DNA from: an uncultured Chitinophagaceae bacterium
Lineage (GTDB): Bacteria; Bacteroidota; Bacteroidia; Chitinophagales; Chitinophagaceae
NCBI GenBank assembly: GCA_946885335.1
Contig: CAMPGG010000016.1
Location: 1-23,782 of the forward strand
Reading direction: 5' to 3'
Length of the DNA: 23,782 nucleotides
Of the stretch, positions 16,801-23,782 are shown piece by piece (within the stretch, counting starts at the first letter, position 1; each line of letters starts with the position of its first letter). The position numbers and the translations under genes were made by a program. Below the pieces are notes generated by a model, which was given only the letters and a program-made list of their open reading frames with translations, did not search any database and had not been told where the DNA came from.

Positions 16801-16944
16801 TAGGAATTTGTAATTTGATATTAGGAATTAGGCGTGAAATACAAACATCATTCATGATTCCAATTTTATCCTTAACTAATCAAATCATTCCCTGTAATTA
16901 GAATGACCAAATGGCTAATTCCAAATTCCTAATCCCAAATTCCC
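16801..16944. repeat. 144-bp imperfect inverted repeat with arms of 7-bp units
   Basis: The left arm (16801-16833) is built of about four 7-base units of the GGAATTT/GGAATTA type and ends GGAATTAGGC. The right arm (16913-16944), read in reverse complement, has the same scheme and ends GGAATTAGCC. A 79-base AT-rich spacer lies between. The element lies between two convergent genes, 2 bp beyond the stop of the PAP2-like gene. It shares its architecture, but not its unit sequence, with the element at 1104-1239. Confidence 0.6.
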
Positions 16945-16946
16945 AT

Positions 16947-17633
16947 TTAAAGAACAAACCCGATTACCTGCGCTAATACACCTAAGAAAAACCCGGTGTA
17001 AATTTCTTTTTGGGTGTGATCTGAAACAATGAAACGAGCGGTTAAAACAAGGCCCGCAATTAAAAAAGCCATTGTAACATAAAAGCCAAATTGGGTTTGA
17101 AGAATAAAAGCTAGCCATGCCATATAGGTGCACATAACGCCAAGGGACAGTGCATGCATACTCACTTTCATATAAATATTGGCCAATAACCCGAAACTGG
17201 AAGCCAGGAATATTGCGAAACTAAATGAAACAACATGATCAGGAAATTCCGGCTGGTTACGTAAAACATACCACATCCAGAAATAATAAACCCCGCTGGC
17301 TATATAAGGAATGATGCGTTCTTTTTGTGTACGTAAATAAATAGAATCAATAAACCCCAAACCTTTGGCCAGTAAAACAGAAACCAGTGGGAACATGGCA
17401 TACATCACAAAAAAACGAATCATTACAATGATCTGTTCAAACGGATCAAAGCTGGCAAAAAGATAAGGTTGAACTTTTACCAAAAACCAGGAAACATATA
17501 CGGGAATAAACAGCGGGTGAAAAACCCAGGAAAGAATTTTTGCCAGCCATTTCACAGGAGCAGGGAAACGAAGTGGTGGTTCTATTTCTCTTAATTCATT
17601 TTGATCATCAATCTCGAGTGGGGTCATAATCAT
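16947..17633 (-). CDS. PAP2-like polytopic membrane protein
   Basis: A 228-aa inner-membrane protein with about six hydrophobic segments after a charged 30-residue start. KVSMHALSLG at about 151-160 and ARFIVSDHTQKEIYTGFFLG at about 197-216 resemble relaxed forms of the PAP2 phosphatase motifs (K-S-x-H and R...SDH..E), so a lipid-phosphate phosphatase-like fold is likely. The classical KxxxxxxRP motif is not obvious, so catalytic activity is unsure. The start ATG overlaps the rpoN stop as ATGA; an ATG at 17627 is an alternative. Coupling to rpoN suggests shared expression, not shared function. Confidence 0.75.
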   Translation of the reverse strand: MIMTPLEIDDQNELREIEPPLRFPAPVKWLAKILSWVFHPLFIPVYVSWFLVKVQPYLFASFDPFEQIIVMIRFFVMYAMFPLVSVLLAKGLGFIDSIYLRTQKERIIPYIASGVYYFWMWYVLRNQPEFPDHVVSFSFAIFLASSFGLLANIYMKVSMHALSLGVMCTYMAWLAFILQTQFGFYVTMAFLIAGLVLTARFIVSDHTQKEIYTGFFLGVLAQVIGFVL

Positions 17634-19108
17634 AATTGCTTTCTTAACCTGGCTACAGGAATATTTAATTGCTCCCTGTATTTTGCTACGGTTCTCCTGG
17701 CAATATTATAACCTTTTTCCTGTAACATGTCGGTGAGCCTTTCATCACTCAATGGTTTTTTCTTGCTCTCATATTCTATCAGGTCACTTAATATTTTTTT
17801 CACTTCTCTTGTACTTACCTCTTCACCACTATCCGTACTTAAAGATTCACTGAAGAAGAATTTTAAACGATAGGTTCCAAATTCTGTTTGTACAAATTTG
17901 CTGTTGGCCACCCGGCTCACAGTTGAAATATCAAGGTTTGTTTTTTCTGCAATGTCTTTTAAGATCATCGGCTTCATCGTAGTCTCATCACCCGTAAGAA
18001 AAAATTCATATTGATGATTCATGATGGCTGTCATGGTGCTCAATAAAGTGTGTTGCCGTTGTTTAATGGCATCGATAAACCATTTAGCCGCATCAATTTT
18101 TTGTTTGATGAACATGACCGCTTCTTTCTGTCGCCTGTCTTTTTTTGCACCCCGGTCATAATCTTTCAACATATCCCGATAACCACCGCTGATGCGTAAT
18201 TCAGGTGCGTTTTTGGAGTTGAGTGTTAATTCAAGTTTACCCGCATTATTGTAAATAAAGAAATCAGGTACTACATAGTTTTCAGCCTGGCTATTATCGG
18301 CCACCATGCCGCCGGGTTTTGGATTTAACCGGGTAATCTGTTGCATTACTTCTTTTAATTGTTCATCATCCAGGCTTAATCCCCGCTGTATTTTTTCATA
18401 ATGCTTCTTAGTGAATTCATCAAAGTATTTACTAATGGCCAGTATAGCCGTTTTCACCTGTTTGCCTTCTTCCTGCTGGCGTTTTAGTTGAATCAACAAA
18501 CATTCCTGCAGGTTGCGGGCAGCCACTCCTGGTGGATCAAAGCGTTGAATTCTACTGATCAATGTTTCTACTTCTTCTTCTGTGCTTATTATATTCTGCC
18601 GGAAAGCCAGGTCGTCAACAATGGCGGTGGTTTCCCTGCGCAGGTAGCCATCTTCATCAATGCTGCCAACAATTTGTTCTGCAATTTTGAATTGCTTTTC
18701 GTCTAAATTCAGCAACCTTAATTGCTCCACTAATATTTCGTAAAAACTATTTTCTACCCGGATGGGAATGGTGCGGTTTTCATCAGATTCAGGATAATTC
18801 TCATCCCGTAATTTATAATCAGCCACGTCATCGTCGCTGTCATTGACATATTCACTGATATCTACACTTCCATAATCTTCTGCTGTTCCATCGGCTTCTT
18901 CGTATACTTCCTCTGCAAATTCATCACTGTTATCTTCCTTCTCTTCATGACCGGCTTCATCCAATTCCAATGCAGGATTTTCCTCCATCTCCTCTTTTAT
19001 GCGTTCATCAAGAATGGCCGTAGGCACCTGCAGCAATTTCATTAACTGAATTTGCTGTGGCGATAACTTCTGTAATAATTTCTGTTGTAAATGCTGACCA
19101 AGAGCCAT
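17630..19108 (-). CDS. rpoN: RNA polymerase sigma-54 factor RpoN
   Basis: A 492-aa alternative sigma factor that directs polymerase to -24/-12 promoters and needs AAA+ activators. Region I is the Gln/Leu-rich start (MALGQHLQQKLLQKLSPQQI, then QLMKLLQVP). Region II at about 45-110 is strongly acidic, dominated by Asp and Glu, as in other members. The core-binding domain spans about 115-300 (IAEQIVGSIDEDGYLRRE, DPPGVAARNLQECLLIQL). The HTH segment MILKDIAEKTNLDISTVSRV is at about 382-401, and the RpoN box ARRTVAKYRE is at about 470-479 near the C-terminus. Length is normal. The PAP2-like gene overlaps its stop by 4 bp. Confidence 0.96.
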   Translation of the reverse strand: MALGQHLQQKLLQKLSPQQIQLMKLLQVPTAILDERIKEEMEENPALELDEAGHEEKEDNSDEFAEEVYEEADGTAEDYGSVDISEYVNDSDDDVADYKLRDENYPESDENRTIPIRVENSFYEILVEQLRLLNLDEKQFKIAEQIVGSIDEDGYLRRETTAIVDDLAFRQNIISTEEEVETLISRIQRFDPPGVAARNLQECLLIQLKRQQEEGKQVKTAILAISKYFDEFTKKHYEKIQRGLSLDDEQLKEVMQQITRLNPKPGGMVADNSQAENYVVPDFFIYNNAGKLELTLNSKNAPELRISGGYRDMLKDYDRGAKKDRRQKEAVMFIKQKIDAAKWFIDAIKQRQHTLLSTMTAIMNHQYEFFLTGDETTMKPMILKDIAEKTNLDISTVSRVANSKFVQTEFGTYRLKFFFSESLSTDSGEEVSTREVKKILSDLIEYESKKKPLSDERLTDMLQEKGYNIARRTVAKYREQLNIPVARLRKQL

Positions 19109-19362
19109 CGTATATTACTCTCATCCTTTTAAACCCTTCATCAAAAATGGGCGGTTAACAAAAATCAGGCCGTAATTTACAGATAAAAGAAGTATGGATA
19201 CTAAATGCTTAGAAGGATTTGTGATTCTTTTCAAAAAAAATCTATCAAAAGCCCATCCATAAAGGATTTGCAGAAATAGTTAAATATCCGGGTTTACATG
19301 ATTTTTATAAAAAATATAATCCGGCAACCCGAATTACGGAGGTGTTCTAATAAACCTGGTAC

Positions 19363-20565
19363 TTAAGCCTGCAAGGCTTTTTTAATAGCCGCCACCATCT
19401 TCCGACCCTTATCATTGACCTGCTCTTCGGTCCATGCTAAACTGATTGCAGTGGAAATACATCGGTTCATAATTGCATCACTGGCGGAGAAATCTTTATT
19501 AGCATGGTGCATGACAGCTGTCTTAATTTCCGGGCTTAATGCATTCAGTGTTATACTATTCTTTAAATGATCCCATTTGCGGATATAGTGCCAGTTATTA
19601 TCAAACCAATAAAAATTGCCAGCCAGAATACCTTCCGCTTTCATAATAGATACAAGGTTTGCTGCTACTTCTTTATTGGGCAGGAACCAGCTTAAGAAAG
19701 TACAACTATCCCCATTTGGATCGGGAACAGACCGGAAACTGATCTCCGGAATTTCAGCAAGCATATTTTTTAATATGGTGTGATTCCGTTTTTGAGTCGC
19801 CAGGAAATCCGGAAGTTTTTTTATTTGCGCCAAACCAACCGCCGCATGCAGTTCGGAAATGCGATAATTATAACCGATAAAAGGATGGAGGTCTGCACCC
19901 CGGTCTGCACCGGCATGATCATGTCCATGATCCGTATATCCATCACATTTCGTGTACACATCAGCGTTATTGGTCAATACCACACCGCCTTCACCACAGG
20001 TCATTGTTTTTACAAAATCAAAGGAAAATGTACCCGCATCACCAATCGTACCTAAATGTTTACCATGATAGGTGCCACCAATACTTTGGCAGGCATCTTC
20101 AAGTAAAAGAAGATTATGTTCTTTGCAAATTGCTTTCAACGCATCCATATCTGCCATGCTGCCGCACATGTGTACGGGCATAATGCATTTTGTTTTTGGA
20201 GTGATGGCCTTACGAACAGCTGAGGGATTTAAGGTCAGGGTTTCATCCACATCTACCATTACCGGGATGGCTCCAACACTCAATACGGCTTCAAAACTGG
20301 CCACAAATGTAAATGCCGGCATGATCACTTCATCCCCATAACCAATGCCGAGGGCCGCCATTGCGGTTGTAAGGGCAGATGTTCCACTGCTGGTCAATTG
20401 CGCATACTGTACACCGAAAGTGCTGCAAATAGCCTGCTCCAGTTCCTTCGCTTTCCATATGTTTTTTCGTGGTCCGTCAAATCCGTATCGCATCAGGATA
20501 CCTGTTTCCAATACATCATTCAATTCTTTACGCTCTTCGGCGCCCCAGGTTTCATATCCAGGCAT
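19363..20565 (-). CDS. DegT/DnrJ-family PLP aminotransferase, KdnA-like
   Basis: A 400-aa sugar aminotransferase. The PLP-binding lysine is Lys186 in SFDFVKTMTCGEGGVV, Asp157 in LLLEDACQS contacts the pyridine nitrogen, and GYNYRISELHAAVGLAQ is the family substrate-loop signature. The N-terminus (MPGYETWGAEERKELNDVLE, then GILMRYGFDG), MPVHMCGSMADMDALK and FYWFDNNWHYIRKWDH match, from memory, the KdnA type that aminates C8 of a Kdo precursor to give 8-amino-Kdo for lipopolysaccharide. The oxidoreductase partner KdnB is not in the window, so this specificity is tentative. A good -7 box (20592-20585) lies 20 bp upstream, giving a very short mRNA leader. Confidence 0.9.
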   Translation of the reverse strand: MPGYETWGAEERKELNDVLETGILMRYGFDGPRKNIWKAKELEQAICSTFGVQYAQLTSSGTSALTTAMAALGIGYGDEVIMPAFTFVASFEAVLSVGAIPVMVDVDETLTLNPSAVRKAITPKTKCIMPVHMCGSMADMDALKAICKEHNLLLLEDACQSIGGTYHGKHLGTIGDAGTFSFDFVKTMTCGEGGVVLTNNADVYTKCDGYTDHGHDHAGADRGADLHPFIGYNYRISELHAAVGLAQIKKLPDFLATQKRNHTILKNMLAEIPEISFRSVPDPNGDSCTFLSWFLPNKEVAANLVSIMKAEGILAGNFYWFDNNWHYIRKWDHLKNSITLNALSPEIKTAVMHHANKDFSASDAIMNRCISTAISLAWTEEQVNDKGRKMVAAIKKALQA

Positions 20566-20584
20566 GAGTTATTTTTTTAGCTGG

Positions 20585-20592
20585 CAAAGATA
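20585..20592 (-). promoter_or_regulatory. -7 box for the aminotransferase gene
   Basis: TATCTTTG on the minus strand is an excellent TAnnTTTG match 19 bp before the ATG at 20565. A looser TTTCTG sits about 16-21 bases upstream. A start near 20578 would leave only about 13 nt of leader, and makes this gene an independent unit from the hydrolase gene before it. Confidence 0.55.
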
Positions 20593-20621
20593 ATTAAATG
20601 AAAACAGCAGAAACGCCGTGG

Positions 20622-22169
20622 TTATTTAGTAGCATTCGCTTCGTCGCCTATAACCAGTTCCGGCGTTACAAAACTAAAAAGCATCTGCGCTTCGCTCTCA
20701 ACATTATTTTTATTTACGGCAGTAACAAAATATTGATAACCTTTTTCTTTTTGGGTGCCATCTACTTTCAGTACGAAACGTGCATCTGTAGAATATGGAA
20801 TTAATTGGTGAACATTTTTGGCACCCAGGTCAAATTTGTCTTTCTCCAGGCGATAAATAGCAATGCTGCGAATATTTTCATCTACCGGAACAAAAAAACT
20901 GGTTGTTAATGTGGAAGTCTTTTTATCGAAAGTGGTTTTAACCACAGGTTGCGGTGGCGGTGCATCGCCAATCCACGACATCGGGGGTACAATGGCAGGA
21001 TGTTTATAATAATTGTCCTGCAGGCTGTCGTTCCAACCATTAGGATTGTTTTTAAAGATCTTGCTGCTGTAATAAATAGCACCCTGTACCTGCGGATATT
21101 TCCGCAACATTTCTATCATCCGGGGCAGTTGTGTTTTATCCCGCCAGGCAGCATTGCTTCCTGCCCGGTATATCCCAATACCTATATAACAGTGTTTGCC
21201 AAACGTGCGGTTAGCCCACCAGTCAAGCAGTACTTCATAATCTGCCAGCGGGTGACCGATCTCCCAATATAACTGAGGCGCCACATAATCGATCCAGTCA
21301 TTTTTTAACCACAATAAAATATCCGCATACAAATCATCATAGTTGGTTACACCGGCTTTTGTATCACTGCCATCGGGATCAACAGATTTATTTCTCCATA
21401 CACCAAACGGAGATATACCAAAACGACAATCTGATCTCTCCTCCTTAATGGCCTTGCTTAAAGCGACAATAATGGAATCCACATTAGATCTTCTCCATTC
21501 ATCTTTCGCCATACCATTTCCATATTTTCTATAGGATGAAGCATCAGGGAATTCTCTTCCCGGAATTCTGTATGGATAAAAATAATCGTCCATATGCACC
21601 GCATCAATATTGTATCGCTTCACCATATCCCGGATCACTTTCACCACAAATTTTTGCGCTTCTTTATTTCCCGGGTCAAAATATTTTTTATCGCCATAAG
21701 TAACAAACCATTCCGGGTTTGTGCGGGTTGGATGATTGGCCGCAATACTTGCACTGCGGGTATTGAAATTAGCCCGGTATGGATTGGCCCATGCATGAAA
21801 TTCCATGCCCCGCTTATGCGTTTCCTCGATCATAAACTGCAAGGGATCATAATATGGAACAGGCGCTTTTCCCTGTGTACCTGTCAGCCACTGGCTCCAG
21901 GGTTCAAAAGGCGATGGATAAAATGCATCGGCAGATGGGCGTACCTGCACGATCACCGCATTCATCCCATTTTTTTTGTGCAGGTCAAGCTGGCGGATAA
22001 ATTCAGCTTTTTGGCTGGCGGTATTGTAATCTTTGCTCAATGGCCAGTCAATATTACTCACCGTTGCGATCCATACACCGCGAAATTCGTTTTTAGGCTG
22101 TGCATTTACGTTATAGATACTTCCGAAAAAAATTACAAATAGAAAAAATTGAATGAGTTTTTTTTGCAT
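20622..22169 (-). CDS. Secreted GHL10 (DUF187) family 10-like glycoside hydrolase
   Basis: A 515-aa exported protein. The ATG at 22169 (MQKKLIQFFLFVIFFGSIYN) starts a typical signal peptide ending near NVNAQ; a TTG three codons upstream is less likely. The GHL10 catalytic barrel begins EFRGVWIATVSNIDWP and continues through NGMNAVIVQVRPSADAFYPS, MEFHAWANPYR, IDAVHMDDYFYPY and YVAPQLYWEIG, all family landmarks. HMDDYFYP is a plausible site for acidic catalytic residues. A C-terminal FnIII-like beta domain (about 410-505) follows. Relatives are associated with peptidoglycan or exopolysaccharide cleavage; substrate unproven. The gene starts about 23 bp after the MarR gene, so the two are probably co-transcribed. 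Confidence 0.9.
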   Translation of the reverse strand: MQKKLIQFFLFVIFFGSIYNVNAQPKNEFRGVWIATVSNIDWPLSKDYNTASQKAEFIRQLDLHKKNGMNAVIVQVRPSADAFYPSPFEPWSQWLTGTQGKAPVPYYDPLQFMIEETHKRGMEFHAWANPYRANFNTRSASIAANHPTRTNPEWFVTYGDKKYFDPGNKEAQKFVVKVIRDMVKRYNIDAVHMDDYFYPYRIPGREFPDASSYRKYGNGMAKDEWRRSNVDSIIVALSKAIKEERSDCRFGISPFGVWRNKSVDPDGSDTKAGVTNYDDLYADILLWLKNDWIDYVAPQLYWEIGHPLADYEVLLDWWANRTFGKHCYIGIGIYRAGSNAAWRDKTQLPRMIEMLRKYPQVQGAIYYSSKIFKNNPNGWNDSLQDNYYKHPAIVPPMSWIGDAPPPQPVVKTTFDKKTSTLTTSFFVPVDENIRSIAIYRLEKDKFDLGAKNVHQLIPYSTDARFVLKVDGTQKEKGYQYFVTAVNKNNVESEAQMLFSFVTPELVIGDEANATK

Positions 22170-22192
22170 TATTATCAATTCACAGATTTTAG

Positions 22193-22648
22193 TTACTCCA
22201 CTTCGCGGATCTTGTTCAATAAGGTATTTAATTGAGCAGCTTCATTTACGCTCAGGTTTCCGAATATGTTGTCCATTTCGGGTTGACGGCCATCTAGTTT
22301 TTCCAACAGTTTTTTTCCTTTCTCCGTGATAGTTACATCCACCAGCCTTCGATCTTTTTTACACAATGTTTTTTTGGCAAGTCCTTTTACAACAAGCCGG
22401 TCAACGATCCGGCTGGTATCACTCATTTTATCCAGCATTCTTTCCCTGATCTGTAATGTTGACAAGGGTTTGGGCAAACTACCCCGTAAAATGCGCAGGA
22501 TATTGTATTGCTGGTGTGTAATACCTTCGCAAGTAACCAGTTGTTTTATTCGTTCTATTGACCAACCATACGTAAACAAAAGGTTAACCAATGCACGTTG
22601 GTGTTCTGTTTTAAATTTTGGTTGTTGTATTTCCTGTTCAATGGCCAT
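22193..22648 (-). CDS. MarR-family transcriptional regulator
   Basis: A 151-aa winged-helix regulator. The dimerisation helix LVNLLFTYGWSIERIKQLV precedes ITHQQYNILRILRGS. The recognition region is LSTLQIRERMLDKMSDTSRIVDRLVVKGLAKK, and the wing is LCKKDRRLVDVTITEKGKKLLEKL, which carries the family's DRR signature. Length is normal. The ligand is unknown. It stands directly upstream of the secreted GHL10 hydrolase gene on the same strand, so it may control that gene together with itself. No clear palindromic operator was found in the 22649-22775 gap. Confidence 0.92.
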   Translation of the reverse strand: MAIEQEIQQPKFKTEHQRALVNLLFTYGWSIERIKQLVTCEGITHQQYNILRILRGSLPKPLSTLQIRERMLDKMSDTSRIVDRLVVKGLAKKTLCKKDRRLVDVTITEKGKKLLEKLDGRQPEMDNIFGNLSVNEAAQLNTLLNKIREVE

Positions 22649-22775
22649 AGCAATAATTAACGGTAAAAATAAATAGTTTAGCTTAAGAAAGCATATTGAA
22701 ACGCAACTTTAGGTTGGTATTAGTATTTGAACCGGTAACAGCTTAATAAAATAAACAGGCAGGTGAAGAGATGGT

Positions 22776-23782
22776 TCAATCACTCCATACTTTTGTGCCC
22801 TCGGAACAGTTTGCACATATATCAATATTTTTTCTTCCTTTCAATAACTGTGTTCTGAAACGGGTGTATTCACCATTTTTCCAAATCTCTTTGAATGATT
22901 TTTCTTTCAGGTTTCCCATTTTATGTTGTGCGTCCTTATCAAAGCAACAAGGTGCCACCATTCCATCCCAGGTAATAACCGGGTCGTGCCAAAGGCGCCA
23001 GCAATGATTACTTAATTTTCCTTTGTATGAATGGGTGCCATCTGCATTTTTTCGATAGCGGCTGAATTTTGCCGTGGATGGAATCAAAGCATTCGGATCC
23101 GTTTCATAATCGTAAACCTGCGCTGTTTTAAACCAAACATCATCCACACCGGTTTGCCTGGCTAAATCTTTTACTTCTTCCACCTGGTGCTCGTTGGGTT
23201 TTACTACCAGGAACTGGAAAATGATCATCGGCGTTTTACTCTTCAATTCCTTTTTCCACTTCACAACATTGCGGGCACCTTCCAAAACCTTTTCCAATTT
23301 TCCGCCAACGCGATATTGCTGGTATACATCCTGGGTGGTACCATCTATAGAAATGATCAGCCTGTCGAGGCCACTTTCAATAGTTTTACGGGCATTTTCA
23401 TCGGTCAGGTAATGCGCATTGGTTGAAGTAGCTGTATAAATATTTTTACCTGATGCATATTTAACCATATCCAAAAACTGCGGGTTCAGGTAGGGTTCAC
23501 CCTGGAAATAAAAAACCAGGTACATCAGTTCTTTCGATAACTGGTCAATGGTATCTGTAAAAAAATCTTTTTGCAACATGCCGGTTGGCCGGGTAAAAGC
23601 CCTGAGGCCACTGGGACATTCAGGGCAACGCAGGTTACAGGAAGTGGTAGGTTCAAAAGAAATAGAAATAGGAAATCCCCATTGCACCGGTTTTTTAAAC
23701 CATTTACTGATATAATAACTGCTCAAAACCTTTCCCGCATTCAAAGCCCGGCGGGGAGTAAGTTTGGATATAAGATTTATAC
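22776..23782 (-). CDS. Radical SAM/SPASM protein (5' end beyond right edge)
   Basis: The frame is open from the stop at 22776 to the window edge, with no ATG in view; a TTG at 23744 is the only internal candidate, and the frame continues upstream of it (SKLTPRRALNAGKVL), so the true start is probably outside. The radical SAM cluster motif is CNLRCPEC (CxxxCxxC), preceded by SISFEPTTS. GEPYLNPQ and IISIDGTTQDVYQQYR are typical barrel motifs. A C-terminal SPASM-type iron-sulfur region has HCWRLWHDPVITWDGMVAPCC, then CANCSEG. Such proteins modify peptides, proteins or other substrates; nothing adjacent identifies the target. Confidence 0.88.
   Translation of the reverse strand, partial: INLISKLTPRRALNAGKVLSSYYISKWFKKPVQWGFPISISFEPTTSCNLRCPECPSGLRAFTRPTGMLQKDFFTDTIDQLSKELMYLVFYFQGEPYLNPQFLDMVKYASGKNIYTATSTNAHYLTDENARKTIESGLDRLIISIDGTTQDVYQQYRVGGKLEKVLEGARNVVKWKKELKSKTPMIIFQFLVVKPNEHQVEEVKDLARQTGVDDVWFKTAQVYDYETDPNALIPSTAKFSRYRKNADGTHSYKGKLSNHCWRLWHDPVITWDGMVAPCCFDKDAQHKMGNLKEKSFKEIWKNGEYTRFRTQLLKGRKNIDICANCSEGTKVWSD

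Noticed and set aside
19365..19384. Hairpin AAGCCT/AGGCTT followed by a T-run on the plus strand
   Set aside because: It lies in the last codons of the minus-strand aminotransferase gene, and no plus-strand gene ends there; on the minus strand it lacks a T-run. Probably a coding coincidence.
21594..22142. 182-codon plus-strand open frame
   Set aside because: Antisense to the GHL10 hydrolase with its conserved motifs; composition is odd (many Cys, His, Phe) and no domain is recognisable.

Overview
The window looks like a chromosomal segment of a member of the Bacteroidota, most likely a Chitinophagaceae-like genus. The evidence is a SusC/SusD outer-membrane uptake pair, lipoboxes and signal peptides typical of the phylum, initiation regions without clear Shine-Dalgarno sequences, several -7 boxes of the TAnnTTTG type, and a secreted protein whose visible end resembles the stretch that precedes type IX secretion sorting domains. 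No rRNA, tRNA, insertion sequence or CRISPR array was recognised.

The left half (about 1.2-13.1 kb) is one coherent locus. A minus-strand series runs glpD (glycerol-3-phosphate dehydrogenase), glpT (glycerol-3-phosphate/phosphate antiporter), susC, susD, a secreted calcineurin-type phosphoesterase, an SGNH hydrolase and a lipoprotein glycerophosphodiester phosphodiesterase. A divergent DeoR/GlpR-like regulator is encoded on the plus strand. A phased GTTTCGTTTA repeat array, the kind of site DeoR-family proteins bind, lies between regulator and glpD. glpT and susC overlap by ATGA, so outer-membrane receptor and inner-membrane G3P permease are coupled. The inferred pathway is: SusCD captures a glycerophosphodiester or related (deacylated phospholipid-like or teichoic-acid-like) compound; SGNH hydrolase, phosphoesterase and GDPD trim it to glycerol-3-phosphate; GlpT imports it; GlpD oxidises it to dihydroxyacetone phosphate. 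No glpK or glpF is present, which fits a phosphodiester/G3P route rather than free glycerol.

The left edge (1-562) holds the N-terminal part of a secreted protein, with a recognisable promoter about 170 bp upstream of its start. The 563-1259 gap carries that promoter, short direct repeats and a 136-bp inverted repeat.

The middle (13.1-16.7 kb, plus strand) has a possible 11-codon leader peptide with two hairpins, a MATE exporter, an AI-2E-type permease, and a YkuD_2-type secreted L,D-transpeptidase-like protein ending in a good intrinsic terminator. A second inverted repeat, built like the first but with a different unit, separates this group from the convergent genes.

The right part (16.9-23.8 kb, minus strand) encodes a PAP2-like membrane protein translationally coupled to rpoN (sigma-54), a DegT-family aminotransferase close to KdnA-type enzymes, a MarR regulator next to a secreted GHL10 glycoside hydrolase, and a radical SAM/SPASM protein running off the right edge.
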